64,000 bases of DNA from Roseomonas nitratireducens (lineage in GTDB: Bacteria > Pseudomonadota > Alphaproteobacteria > Acetobacterales > Acetobacteraceae), in NCBI RefSeq assembly GCF_017813355.1, contig NZ_JAGIYZ010000017.1, positions 1 through 64,000 of the forward strand, read 5' to 3'. Every line of letters begins with the position of its first letter. Position 1 is the stretch's first letter. Both the position numbers and the translations under genes were made by a program. A model generated the notes under the pieces. That model did no database searches. It was not told where the DNA came from and saw only the letters and a list, made by a program, of their open reading frames with translations. Shown here one piece after another: positions 8,005-16,894 of this stretch.

Positions 8005-8877
8005 ATGTTCCGCGACGGGCTGTTCGACGGCGCCCGCGTGCTCGTGACCGGCGGCGGCACGGGCCTCGGGCGCATGATGGCGGAGCGGATGCTCTCCCTT
8101 GGCGCCGCGGTCGAGATCTGGGGCCGGCGCGGCGAGGTGGTGGCCGCCACCGCCGCCGAGATGAACGCGCGGCACCCGGGGCGCGCCCATGCCCGCGCGG
8201 TCGACATCAAGGACCCGGAGGCGGTGGAAGCCGCCGTCGCCGCCATGTGGGCGGAAGGACGGCCGGCGACGCACCTGATCAACAACGCCGCCGGCAACTT
8301 CGTCAGCCGGACGGAGGACCTCTCCCACCGCGCCTTCCACGCCATCGCCGACATCGTCTTCCACGGCACCTTCCAGGTGACGCAGGCGCTGGGCAGGCGC
8401 TGGATCCGCGAGAGGACGGGCGGCGCGGTGGTGTCGATCATCGTCACCTGGGTGCGCACCGGCGCGCCCTTCGTCGTGCCCTCGGCCATGTCCAAGGCGG
8501 GGATCGACGCGATGACGAAGTCGCTCGCGGTGGAATGGGGGCGGCACGGCATCCGGCTCAACGCCATCGCGCCCGGCCTGATCCCGACCGAGGGCATGCT
8601 GGCGCGGCTCCGTCCCGGGGAGAACAGCCCGGAGCAGCGCGCCGCCGGGACGAACCCGATGAAGCGGATCGGCACGCCGCAGGATATCGGCGACCTCGCC
8701 GCCTTCCTGCTTTCCCCCATCTGGATCAACGGGGAGACGATCGCGCTCGATGGCGGCAACTGGCTGACGGCGGGCGGCGGCTTCCAGGACTACCTCGCCT
8801 GGACCGACGAGGATTGGGCCGCGGCGCGCGCGCGCATCCAGGCGCGCAACGCCGCCGACAAGGCGCAGCGCGGCTGA
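8005..8877 (+). CDS. SDR oxidoreductase, 2,4-dienoyl-CoA reductase-like
   Basis: 290 residues. TGGGTGLG forms the cofactor loop and NNAAGNFVSRTEDLS is the signature seen in SDR-type 2,4-dienoyl-CoA reductases, distinguishing it from FabG-like enzymes. S and K of the active site lie around SAMSKAGID, where the usual Tyr is replaced by Met (compare YSASKAG). This gap in the Tyr-x3-Lys motif also occurs in dienoyl-CoA reductases. It would remove double bonds during unsaturated acyl-CoA breakdown. It starts five bases after the hydratase stop, so they are probably co-translated. Confidence 0.82.
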   Translation: MFRDGLFDGARVLVTGGGTGLGRMMAERMLSLGAAVEIWGRRGEVVAATAAEMNARHPGRAHARAVDIKDPEAVEAAVAAMWAEGRPATHLINNAAGNFVSRTEDLSHRAFHAIADIVFHGTFQVTQALGRRWIRERTGGAVVSIIVTWVRTGAPFVVPSAMSKAGIDAMTKSLAVEWGRHGIRLNAIAPGLIPTEGMLARLRPGENSPEQRAAGTNPMKRIGTPQDIGDLAAFLLSPIWINGETIALDGGNWLTAGGGFQDYLAWTDEDWAAARARIQARNAADKAQRG

Positions 8878-8959
8878 GACTTTCGCTTTTGGGTTGCATG
8901 CTGCACCGCACCGGATCGATGCTGCCTCCAACGAAAAGAGTTGGAGGAGGAAGCGACCG

Positions 8960-10072
8960 ATGGAATTCGGCTATTTCGCCATGCCGTCCCACCCGCCCGA
9001 GCGTGGCCTCAAGGAAGGGCACGACTGGGATCTCCAGGTGCTCCGCTGGCTGGATGAGATGGGCTTCACCGAAGCCTGGATCGGCGAGCACCACACTGCC
9101 CCCTGGGAACCGCACCCCTCGCCCGACCTGCTGATCGCGCAGGCGCTGCTGCAGACCAAGCGTCTGCGCATCGGGCCCGGCGGTTTCCTGCTGCCCTACC
9201 ACCACCCCGCCGAGCTCGCGAACCGCGTCGCGATGCTCGACCACCTCAGCGAAGGCAGGCTCAATTTCGGCGTGGCGGCGAGCGGCCTGCCATCCGACTG
9301 GGCCATGTTCAACGTGGACGGCATGTCCGGGGCCAACCGCGACATGACGCGGGAAGCGCTCGACATCATCCTCCGCCTCTGGACCGAGGACGAGCCCTTC
9401 CACCACGAAGGCAAGTTCTGGAAGGTGGACAAGCCGGGCACGATGTTCGGCTTCCTCAAGCCGCACATCAAGCCGTTCCAGAAGCCGCATCCGCCGATCG
9501 GCGTCGCCGGCCTGTCGAAGAATTCCGACACGTTGAAGCTGGCGGGGGAGAAGGGCTTCCTGCCGCTCTCGCTCAACCTGAACCCGGCCTATGTCTCCTC
9601 CCACTGGGACAGCGTCGAGGCCGGTGCGCGCAAATCCGGCCGCACGCCCTGGCGCGGCGACTGGCGCCTGGTGCGGGAGGTCTTAGTCGCCGAGACCGAC
9701 GAGGAAGCCTGGCGGATGTCCGTCGGATCGCACATGGGCCGCATGATGGGGGAATACTTCCTCCAGCTGCTCGCCCAGTTCGGCTTCAAGGACTACCTGA
9801 AGCACGATCCGTCCGTGCCTGATTCCGACGTCACGGTCGAATACTGCGCGAAGCACAACTGGATCGTCGGCAGCCCGTCCACGGTCGCCGAGAAGCTCGA
9901 GCGCATCTACCACGAGGTCGGCGGCTTCGGTCAGCTGCTCGTCTTCGGCTTCGACTACATGGAAAGCGCGGAGGCGTGGAAGACCTCGCTCGGCCTGCTG
10001 CAGAACGAGGTGCTGCCCAAGGTGAAGCACCTGGTGCCGCAGCGCCAGGCGGCGCTGGCCGCCGCGCAGTAG
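8960..10072 (+). CDS. LLM class flavin-dependent oxidoreductase (luciferase-like monooxygenase)
   Basis: 370 residues. The N-terminus MEFGYFAMPSHPPER and the segments WIGEHH and RIGPGGFLLPYHHP match the bacterial luciferase-like TIM barrel that uses FMNH2 and oxygen. SEGRLNFGVAAS is the conserved central strand. GGAGGAGG about ten bases upstream sets the start. Members oxidise long-chain or cyclic substrates with flavin supplied by a separate reductase, which is not seen here. The position after two acyl-CoA enzymes and before an Fe-ADH suggests a ring- or chain-oxidation step. Confidence 0.85.
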   Translation: MEFGYFAMPSHPPERGLKEGHDWDLQVLRWLDEMGFTEAWIGEHHTAPWEPHPSPDLLIAQALLQTKRLRIGPGGFLLPYHHPAELANRVAMLDHLSEGRLNFGVAASGLPSDWAMFNVDGMSGANRDMTREALDIILRLWTEDEPFHHEGKFWKVDKPGTMFGFLKPHIKPFQKPHPPIGVAGLSKNSDTLKLAGEKGFLPLSLNLNPAYVSSHWDSVEAGARKSGRTPWRGDWRLVREVLVAETDEEAWRMSVGSHMGRMMGEYFLQLLAQFGFKDYLKHDPSVPDSDVTVEYCAKHNWIVGSPSTVAEKLERIYHEVGGFGQLLVFGFDYMESAEAWKTSLGLLQNEVLPKVKHLVPQRQAALAAAQ

Positions 10073-10127
10073 TTGCCGCGGCCGCGGCCGCGCCGCATCC
10101 TCCCCGCGCATCGAGGGGAGGACGGCG

Positions 10128-11276
10128 ATGGCCGCGAGCCTGCACCAATGGCCAGCCCAGGGCCGCGTCCATCACGGCGCGGACCTGGCCGACGCGCTGC
10201 CGCGCGAAGTGGCCGACGCCGCGCGCGTCGTGCTGGTCATGACGCGCTCGCTGGCCGGCGGCGCGCTCGCGAACCGCGCGGCGGAGGCGATCGGCCCGCG
10301 CCTCGTTGCCACCTTCTCGGCCATGCGCGCGCACAGCCCGGTCGAGGACGTGCTCGCCCTCGCCGCGCTGCTGCGGGAGGCCGAGGCCGATCTCGTCGTC
10401 GCCCTCGGCGGCGGGTCGGTGATCGATGGGTCGAAGGTCGCCTGCCTCGCGGTCTGGCGCGGCATCGTGGAGGCCGGATCGCTGATCGCCGCGGCGGCCT
10501 CGCGCGGCGCGGCACCCGGCAACTGGGACGGCGCGCCCCCCACGCCACGGATCGTCGCGGTGCCGACGACGCTTTCGGCCGCCGAATTCGCCCCGCATGC
10601 GGGCTACACGGATCTCGCGGCGGGGCGGAAGCATCGCGCGCTCGACCCCTGGATGGTGCCGCGCGCGGTCATCCTCGACCCGGCGGCGACGGCCGAGACG
10701 CCGGCTGAGTTGCTGCTGTCCTCCGGAATCCGTGCCTTCGACCACGCGGCGGAACGCTGGTGCTCCACCGCGCCCTCCCCCTTCTCCGACGCCGTCTCCC
10801 GCCAGGCGATGCTGATGCTCGCGGACGCGCTGCCGCGAATCCGGCGGCACCCGGAGGATCTCGCCGCGCGCGGCGCCGCGCAGCAGGCGGCCTGGCTGTC
10901 CGTGATGGGCGGCTGGGCCGGCGTGCCGGTCGGCGCGAGCCACGGCATCGGCTACATCCTGGGCGCGGCGCGCGGCGTGCCGCACGGCGTCACCTCGTGC
11001 CTGATGCTGCACGCAGTGATGCGCTGGAACGCCCCTGTAAACGAGCAGCGCCAGCGCGACATCGCGCATCTGCTGGGGGCCGAGGAAGCCGGCCCGGCGA
11101 TCGAGGCTTTCGTCAGAAGCCTCGGCCTGCCGACGCGGCTGTCCGAACAGGGCATCGGGGCGGAGGACATCCCCGACCTCGCCGCGCGCTGGACGGGGGA
11201 TGCGCCGATCGCGACCAACCCGCGCCCGGTGCGCGACGTGCAGGACGTGGCGGCGATCCTGCGCCTCGCGGCCTAG
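10128..11276 (+). CDS. Iron-containing alcohol dehydrogenase family / maleylacetate reductase-like
   Basis: 382 residues. GGGSVIDGSK is the nucleotide-binding loop of group III (Fe-dependent) alcohol dehydrogenases, followed by VAVPTTLSAAEF. Metal-ligand histidines fit FDHAAE and GASHGIGY...PHGVTSC. Length and overall pattern resemble maleylacetate reductases, which lack strict iron dependence. It would close the preceding catabolic run by reducing an oxo-acid or oxidising an alcohol. Its TAG stop shares a CTAG palindrome with the stop of the convergent gene. Confidence 0.82.
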   Translation: MAASLHQWPAQGRVHHGADLADALPREVADAARVVLVMTRSLAGGALANRAAEAIGPRLVATFSAMRAHSPVEDVLALAALLREAEADLVVALGGGSVIDGSKVACLAVWRGIVEAGSLIAAAASRGAAPGNWDGAPPTPRIVAVPTTLSAAEFAPHAGYTDLAAGRKHRALDPWMVPRAVILDPAATAETPAELLLSSGIRAFDHAAERWCSTAPSPFSDAVSRQAMLMLADALPRIRRHPEDLAARGAAQQAAWLSVMGGWAGVPVGASHGIGYILGAARGVPHGVTSCLMLHAVMRWNAPVNEQRQRDIAHLLGAEEAGPAIEAFVRSLGLPTRLSEQGIGAEDIPDLAARWTGDAPIATNPRPVRDVQDVAAILRLAA

Positions 11277-12514
11277 AACCGTTCCGCCGAAAAGGGCGCG
11301 AAGTCGAAGTTCGGATTGTCGCCGGCGATTGCCTGCGCGAGCACCGCACCCGTCGGCGCGGATCCGGTGACGCCCAGGTGCCCGTGGCCGAAGGCGCACC
11401 AGATGCCGTCCCAGGTCTTGAGCGGCCCCAGGCAGGGCACGCTGTCCGGCAGGCAGGGGCGGTGGCCCATCCAGGATGTCGCGCCGTCGGTGTTCACCTC
11501 GGGGAAGACGGCGCGCAGGTCGCCCAGCAGCAGCCGTGCCCGTGTCTCGTTCGGCGGCGCGTCGAGGCCGGCGATCTCCACCGAGCCCGCGACGCGCAGC
11601 CCGTCCTCCATCGGCGAGATGAACACCTTGCGATCGGCGGGCGAGAGGATGCGCCCCGGCGTGACGCCGGCCGCCGGCAGCATCATGTGGTAGCCGCGCT
11701 GGGTCTCGAGCGGCACCTGGATGCCGAGCGGTGCGAGCAGGCGGGCCGACCAGGCGCCGGCCGCGAGCACCACGATGTCGGCCGGGACATCCGCCGCCTC
11801 GGTCGCCACGCCGCGCACCCGGCGGCCGTCGAGCAGGATCCGCCGCGCCTCCCCGCCGCGGATCTCGCCGCCCATCCGGCGCACGCCGTCGGCAACCACC
11901 CGCGCCAGCCGCGCCGGGTTCACGCAGGACCCATGGTCGGGCAGGAAGACCGCGCGGGTATAGGCCGGCGCGACAGCGGGTTCGAGCGCCGCGAGCCCGG
12001 CGCGGTCCAGCACCTCCATCCGCAGCCCGTGGCGGCGGCGCAGTTCGAGCCCCGCCGCGTCCTTCGCCATCTGCGCGTCGTCGCGGTACAGGTACATCTG
12101 CCCCTGCTCGCGGATCAGGTCGGTCGCGCCCTCGGCGAGCAGGATCTCCCGATGCCGCTCCGGCGCGCTGAACAGCAGGGAGCCGAGTGCCGCCGCCGCC
12201 GCCTCGACCTTCGGCCGCTGCGCGGAGAGCACGAAGCGCGCGAGCCACGGCACGGCGCGCAGCCAGTAGCGGGCGGGGATGTGCAGCGCGCCCGCGGGGT
12301 CCATCAGCATCTGCGGCACCTGGCGCAGCACGCCGGGCATGGCGAGCGGCGCGACTGAGCCGTGGCTGATCGCCCCGGCATTGCCGGTGGTGGCGGCGTG
12401 CGGCCGGGCAGCGTCCAGCACCAGGGGGGCGAGGCCGCGGCGCGCCAGGTGCCAGGCGACGCAGAGGCCGACAATGCCGCCGCCAAGGACGACGATCCGG
12501 GGCTTCGTTTCCAT
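11273..12514 (-). CDS. FAD-dependent oxidoreductase, D-amino acid dehydrogenase (DadA)-like
   Basis: 413 residues. The FAD loop is GGGIVG near residue 11; the central GYHMMLP and C-terminal GHGHLGVTGSAPTG match the DAO/DadA family. DadA-like enzymes oxidise D-amino acids to 2-oxo acids and feed the quinone pool. I chose the ATG giving METKPRIVV because the FAD-binding strand begins at once. It diverges from the TauD-family gene across about 100 bases and converges with the Fe-ADH gene with a four-base overlap. No racemase or amino-acid permease is adjacent, so substrate is open. Confidence 0.85.
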   Translation of the reverse strand: METKPRIVVLGGGIVGLCVAWHLARRGLAPLVLDAARPHAATTGNAGAISHGSVAPLAMPGVLRQVPQMLMDPAGALHIPARYWLRAVPWLARFVLSAQRPKVEAAAAALGSLLFSAPERHREILLAEGATDLIREQGQMYLYRDDAQMAKDAAGLELRRRHGLRMEVLDRAGLAALEPAVAPAYTRAVFLPDHGSCVNPARLARVVADGVRRMGGEIRGGEARRILLDGRRVRGVATEAADVPADIVVLAAGAWSARLLAPLGIQVPLETQRGYHMMLPAAGVTPGRILSPADRKVFISPMEDGLRVAGSVEIAGLDAPPNETRARLLLGDLRAVFPEVNTDGATSWMGHRPCLPDSVPCLGPLKTWDGIWCAFGHGHLGVTGSAPTGAVLAQAIAGDNPNFDFAPFSAERF

Positions 12515-12616
12515 GCCGCCATGCTGGCGCAGCCCCGCGCACCGGGGAAGCCGCCGCGTTGACGGGGCGCGGCCCGCATCGCACCTTCCCGGCCAAGAAG
12601 ACCGAGGAGCGTCGCG

Positions 12617-13498
12617 ATGCGGATCACCCCGAACAATGCCGGGCTCGGCGCGCGCGTGGAGGATATCGACCTCTCGCGCGAGCTGTCGGCCGGCGATTTC
12701 AAGACCGTGCTGCGCGCGCTCGGCCAGTACGGTGTGCTGTGCTTCCCGGCGCAGGACCTCGATGCCCCCGCGCTGTCCGCCTTCGGCAGCCGCTTCGGCG
12801 AGCTCGAGGTGAACGTCGCCAACCTGTTCCATGCGGAAGGGCATCCGGAAGTGATGCACCTGTCCAACATGAAGGACGCGAACGGCAAGCCGCTCGGCCT
12901 GTCGGATGCCGGCCAGGGCTGGCACACGGACATGTCCTATTCGAAGGAGATCGCGCTCGCGAACGTGCTGCACGCCAAGCGCGTGCCGCGGCGCAATGGC
13001 CGCGTCCTGGGCTGCACGCAGTTCCGCAACATGCACGCGGCCTATGACGACCTGCCGGCGGAGGTGAAGGCGCGCATCGCGGGCCGCACCGCGATCCACG
13101 ACTTCGAGAAGTTCTGGGACATGATGCGCATCCGCCCCGGTTCGATCCGCGGGCCGCTGACGCCCGAGCAGCGCGCCAAGAAGCCGCCCGTCTCCCAACC
13201 CCTGGTGCGCATCCACCCGATCACGGGCCGGCCGGTGCTCTACTGCAATTCCGGCTACGCCATGTATGTCGAGGGGATGGAGCGGGCCGAGAGCGACGCG
13301 CTGCTCGACTACCTGTTCCGCCACCAGGCGCAAGAAAAATACCTCTACAGCCACGAATGGACCGAGGGCGACGTGCTGATGTGGGACAACATCGGCACCA
13401 TCCACAACGCCGTCGCCGACTACGGCCCGGACGAGCACCGCTTCATCCTGCGCGTGCAGGTGATGGCGAACCTCGACTACGGGGCACTCGCGGCATGA
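12617..13498 (+). CDS. TauD/TfdA family Fe(II)/2-oxoglutarate dioxygenase
   Basis: 293 residues. The facial triad is visible: GWHTDMSYSKE gives His and Asp, GTIHNAVADYG gives the distal His, and the following EHRFILR gives the 2-oxoglutarate-binding arginine. The family hydroxylates sulfonates, phenoxyacids and other small carboxylates, releasing succinate and CO2. GAGGAGCGTCGCG precedes the ATG. The stop overlaps the FAH-family start by four bases and a Bug-type binding protein follows, suggesting an uptake-plus-hydroxylation operon for an organic acid. Confidence 0.88.
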   Translation: MRITPNNAGLGARVEDIDLSRELSAGDFKTVLRALGQYGVLCFPAQDLDAPALSAFGSRFGELEVNVANLFHAEGHPEVMHLSNMKDANGKPLGLSDAGQGWHTDMSYSKEIALANVLHAKRVPRRNGRVLGCTQFRNMHAAYDDLPAEVKARIAGRTAIHDFEKFWDMMRIRPGSIRGPLTPEQRAKKPPVSQPLVRIHPITGRPVLYCNSGYAMYVEGMERAESDALLDYLFRHQAQEKYLYSHEWTEGDVLMWDNIGTIHNAVADYGPDEHRFILRVQVMANLDYGALAA

Positions 13499-14394
13499 GG
13501 CTCGTCACGGTCGAGGGGCCCGCGCTCGGCGGGCTGGTCGGGGAGGAGGTCGCGCTGCTGCGCCCGGCGCTGGCGGCGGCGATGCGCGCGGGCGGGGAGG
13601 ATCCGGCCGGCGCGGCCATCATCCCCGACGACATGGTCGCGCTGATCGCGAACGAGGCGGCGATGGTCGCGGCCGGCCGCGCCATCGCCTTCGCCGCGCG
13701 GGCGGAGAACGCGGCGCTGCGGTCGCCGCTCTCCGCGGCCCGCCTTCTCGCGCCGCTGAAACCCGGAAAGATCCTCGGCATCGGGCGCAACTACGGTGAC
13801 CACGCGAAGGAAGTGGGCGGGCCGAAGCTCGAGGCGCCGCGCATCTTCATGAAGCCCGCATCCTCCGTCATCGGCCCGGGCGCCGTGGTGCGCATCCCGC
13901 CCGCCGTGAAGAAGCCGGATTGGGAGGCGGAACTGGGCGTCGTCATCGGCCGCCGCGCGAAGGAGGTGGACGAGCAGACCGCGCTCGACCACGTCGCCGG
14001 CTACACGGTGCTGGACGATGTCAGCGCACGGGAATTCCAGTTCGACGTGCCGCTCGCCATGACCTCCTTCGCCAAGGGCATGGACGGCTTCTGCCCGATG
14101 GGCCCCTGCCTCGCCACGGCGGACGAGGTGGGCGAGCCCTGGGCGCTCGACATCCGCTGCTGGCTGAACGGGGAGGAGGTGCAGCACGGCAACACGCGCG
14201 ACCTGATCTTCCCCGTGCCCGCGCTGATCGCCTTCATCAGCCGCTACATGACACTCGAGCCGGGCGACGTGATCGCCACGGGCACGCCCGCCGGCGTCGG
14301 CCATTTCCGCGACCCGCCGCGCTACCTTCAGCCGGGCGACGTGCTGCGCATGGAAGTCGAGCGCGTCGGCGTGCTGGAACATTCCATCGGATAA
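13495..14394 (+). CDS. Fumarylacetoacetate hydrolase family protein
   Basis: 299 residues from the ATG overlapping the dioxygenase stop. The C-terminal catalytic domain starts at GIGRNYGDHAKE. Metal ligands fit EAELGVVIG and DVSAREFQ; KGMDGFCPMGP and ATGTPAGVGHF are the remaining conserved blocks. Members cleave or decarboxylate acylpyruvates and 2-oxo-hept-3-ene-dioate-like ring-fission products. Coupling to the dioxygenase suggests that it acts on that enzyme's product. The exact reaction (hydrolase, decarboxylase or isomerase) cannot be separated by motif. Confidence 0.88.
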   Translation: MRLVTVEGPALGGLVGEEVALLRPALAAAMRAGGEDPAGAAIIPDDMVALIANEAAMVAAGRAIAFAARAENAALRSPLSAARLLAPLKPGKILGIGRNYGDHAKEVGGPKLEAPRIFMKPASSVIGPGAVVRIPPAVKKPDWEAELGVVIGRRAKEVDEQTALDHVAGYTVLDDVSAREFQFDVPLAMTSFAKGMDGFCPMGPCLATADEVGEPWALDIRCWLNGEEVQHGNTRDLIFPVPALIAFISRYMTLEPGDVIATGTPAGVGHFRDPPRYLQPGDVLRMEVERVGVLEHSIG

Positions 14395-14416
14395 CGAGAC
14401 ACCGGGAGGATACGAC

Positions 14417-15403
14417 ATGCTTAAGAGGACGCTCCTCGGCGCCGCGCTCGCGCTCGCCGCCCTGCCCGCGCTGGCGCAGCCGCGCGCGCCGGGGACGGAT
14501 TATCCGAACCGGCCGGTGCGCGTCGTCGTGGCGCTCGCGCCGGGCGGCAATGCGGACATCAACGCGCGGCTCGTCTCCGGCGCGCTCTCCGCCCGGCTCG
14601 GCCAGCAATTCGTGGTCGAGAACCGTCCCTCCGGCGGCGGCACCGTCGCCTTCGAGACCGTCGCGCAGACGCCGCCGGACGGCTACACGCTGCTGGTCGG
14701 CGCGCTTGGATCCCACACGCTGAATGTCGGGCTCTATGGCGAGCGGCTGCGCGTGCATCCGCTGACCGGCGTGGACCACATCACCATCTCCAGCCATTCG
14801 GCGATCGTGCTGGTGGTGAACAACAACTTCCCAGCCCGAACGCTGGCCGAGTTCCGGGCGCAGCTGCTCGCCAACCCGAACCGCTTCGACTTCGGCTCCT
14901 CCGGCAACGGCACCACGGGCCACATCGCCGCGGCGCTGATGCTGCACCTGATGGGCGTGCAGGCGCAGCACGTGCCCTATCGCGGGTCCGCCGCGGCCTT
15001 CCAGGACCTGCTGGGGGGGCGCATCTCCTTCCAGGCCGACACCATCTCCTTCGTCAGCGAGCCGATCCGCACCGGCGCGGTGCGCGGCCTGGTCATCGCG
15101 ACGCCGCAGCGCTCCCCCATGGCGCCCGACGTGCCGACGGCGGCGGAAGCGGGGCTGCCGGCCTTCCAGGCGACGACCTGGACGCCGTGGTCCACCACCC
15201 TCGGCACGCCCGCGCCGATCCGCCAGTTCCTGTACGAGCAGATCGCCGAGGTGCTGAAGCAGCCGGACGTCCGCGACCGGCTCATCGCGCTGGGCAACAC
15301 GATCCCGGAGGGCATGACGCCCGATGCGACGCGCGCCTTCATCGCCTCGGAGATCGACAAGTGGGTGCCGATCGTCCGTGCCTCCGGCGCGCGCGTCGAC
15401 TGA
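14417..15403 (+). CDS. Bug-family (TctC-like) substrate-binding protein 1
   Basis: 328 residues with a signal peptide ending near ALPALAQP. Bug proteins are periplasmic binders of tripartite tricarboxylate (TTT) transporters and grip carboxylates. YPNRPVRVVVALAPGG, FVVENRPSGGG and VPYRGSAAAFQDLLGG are the classic blocks. GGGAGGA precedes the ATG by seven bases. It is the third gene of the dioxygenase/FAH operon and probably collects that pathway's substrate. No TctA or TctB membrane gene is in the window. Confidence 0.9.
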   Translation: MLKRTLLGAALALAALPALAQPRAPGTDYPNRPVRVVVALAPGGNADINARLVSGALSARLGQQFVVENRPSGGGTVAFETVAQTPPDGYTLLVGALGSHTLNVGLYGERLRVHPLTGVDHITISSHSAIVLVVNNNFPARTLAEFRAQLLANPNRFDFGSSGNGTTGHIAAALMLHLMGVQAQHVPYRGSAAAFQDLLGGRISFQADTISFVSEPIRTGAVRGLVIATPQRSPMAPDVPTAAEAGLPAFQATTWTPWSTTLGTPAPIRQFLYEQIAEVLKQPDVRDRLIALGNTIPEGMTPDATRAFIASEIDKWVPIVRASGARVD

Positions 15404-15411
15404 AGCGGGGC

Positions 15412-15432
15412 GGGGCGGCCGCGCGCCGCCCC
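15412..15432. terminator. GC-rich hairpin between convergent genes
   Basis: Perfect 8-bp inverted repeat GGGGCGGC / GCCGCCCC with a 5-base loop, between the stops of the Bug gene and the convergent NTF2-like gene. No T-tract follows on either strand. It would block readthrough both ways or trim 3' ends rather than act as a textbook intrinsic terminator. Confidence 0.4.
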
Positions 15433-15433
15433 C

Positions 15434-15811
15434 CTACTCCCGCACGTCCGTGCGGAACACCTTGCTGACGATCTTCCAGCCCTGCTGCGTCTTCAGGAAC
15501 ACCAGGTAGTCGGTGAAGTAGCGCGGCGGGATCTGGCAGGCGACCTTGGCCATCGCCGTCTCGGGCCCGGACTGGTCGAGCATCAGGATCCGGTCGTCGC
15601 GCGCCAGGCCCTTGGCCTTCGGGTTCTCGCGCGAGCGGACCCATTCGAACCACTGTTCCCGCGGCAGGTCCTGCACCACCCCGTCCTTGTCGGAATAGAG
15701 ATGCGCGCAGGGATGGAAGGCGGCGTCGAGCTTGGCGGTGTCCCCTTCGTGCAGGCCGTCGAAATAGGTCTGCAGCACGGCTTCGATGGCGGCGAGGTCG
15801 CTGGCGGGCAT
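15434..15811 (-). CDS. NTF2-like / putative lumazine-binding domain protein
   Basis: 125 residues of a small alpha+beta barrel of the SnoaL/NTF2-like superfamily. The N-terminal helix AIEAVLQTYFDGLHEGD, the AAFHPCAHLYS segment and final strands DYLVFLKTQQGWKIVSKVF resemble the lumazine-binding-like branch. The ATG preferred here has AGGGGAA about six bases upstream; an in-frame start ten codons earlier does not. These proteins are often isomerases, hydratases or have no known activity. Transcribed alone, convergent with one Bug gene and divergent from the next. Confidence 0.75.
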   Translation of the reverse strand: MPASDLAAIEAVLQTYFDGLHEGDTAKLDAAFHPCAHLYSDKDGVVQDLPREQWFEWVRSRENPKAKGLARDDRILMLDQSGPETAMAKVACQIPPRYFTDYLVFLKTQQGWKIVSKVFRTDVRE

Positions 15812-15912
15812 GGGCGTTCCCCTGGGTTGCGTGGGGCGCATCCTGGCGCGGAAGCCGGGGCGTTTACAGGGGCGGCGTGCCGGGGGAATGTCGCGCCCAG
15901 GGAGAAACCGCC

Positions 15913-16884
15913 ATGACCCTTCGCCGCCGCCCGCTGCTGTTCGCCGCCGCCGCCCTCGCCGCGCCGGCGCCGCTCGCCGCGCAGGGCGCGCCCTGGCCGC
16001 AGCGCCCGGTGCGGCTCATCGTCCCCTATGCCGCGAGCGGCGGGACGGACATCCTCGCCCGCGCGACGGCCGAGGCGCTGCGCCCCGCCCTGCCCCACCC
16101 GATCATCGTCGAGAATCGCGCGGGTGCCGCCGGCGTGGTGGGGTCGGAAGTCGTCGCGCGCGCGGAACCGGATGGGCACACGCTGCTCATGGTGGTCTCG
16201 ACGCATGTGATGAACCGCTACCACCTGCCATCCATGCCTTTCGATCCGATCCGCGACTTCTCGCCCATCGCGATGCTGACGCGGAACACGATGGTGCTCG
16301 TGGCCGGCGCGAACCAGCCCTTCGACAGCCTGCGCGCCATGGTCGAGCACGCGAAGCGCAACCCGGGCCGCGTTGGCACCGGCAGTACGGAGGCGCTGTC
16401 CTCCTTCATCGGCCAGGAACTCGCGCGCCGGGCGGGCGTGGACATGCCCGACGTCGCCTACCGCTCCGGCGGGCAGTTGATGAACGATATCGTCGCGGGC
16501 CACCTGCCGACCGGCTGGACCAGCACCGTCAGCGCCATGCCGCATATCGGCACGGGGCGGGTGCGCGTCCTCGCCGTCTCGACCGGCACGCGCACACCCT
16601 ATTTCCCGGATGCGCCGACCGCGGCGGAACAGGGCGTGACCGACTTCGACCTCTCCGGCTGGGTGGCGCTGCTGGGCCCGCCGCGCATGGATCCTGCGCT
16701 GGTGGCGACGATCGGCGGCGCGGTCCAGCGCGCCTTCGACGATGCCGCCTTCCAGCAGCGCCTCGTCGCCCTCGGCGTCGAGCGCGACTTCCGCCCGCCC
16801 GCCGCGCTGCTCGAAGCGATGCAGCGCGACGACCGCATCTGGGCCGCCGCCGCGCAGGCCGGCCACATCCGTCCGCAGCAGTAG
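15913..16884 (+). CDS. Bug-family (TctC-like) substrate-binding protein 2
   Basis: 323 residues. The N-terminus MTLRRRPLLFAAAALAAP is an export signal ending near AAQGA. WPQRPVRLIVPYAASGG, IIVENRAGAAG and DVAYRSGGQLMND are standard Bug landmarks. AGGGAGAA precedes the ATG. It leads an operon with a PEP-mutase/isocitrate-lyase-like enzyme and a haloacid dehalogenase, so its ligand may be a halogenated or C-C-cleavable carboxylate (inference). Confidence 0.9.
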   Translation: MTLRRRPLLFAAAALAAPAPLAAQGAPWPQRPVRLIVPYAASGGTDILARATAEALRPALPHPIIVENRAGAAGVVGSEVVARAEPDGHTLLMVVSTHVMNRYHLPSMPFDPIRDFSPIAMLTRNTMVLVAGANQPFDSLRAMVEHAKRNPGRVGTGSTEALSSFIGQELARRAGVDMPDVAYRSGGQLMNDIVAGHLPTGWTSTVSAMPHIGTGRVRVLAVSTGTRTPYFPDAPTAAEQGVTDFDLSGWVALLGPPRMDPALVATIGGAVQRAFDDAAFQQRLVALGVERDFRPPAALLEAMQRDDRIWAAAAQAGHIRPQQ

Positions 16885-16894
16885 GAACCGCACC

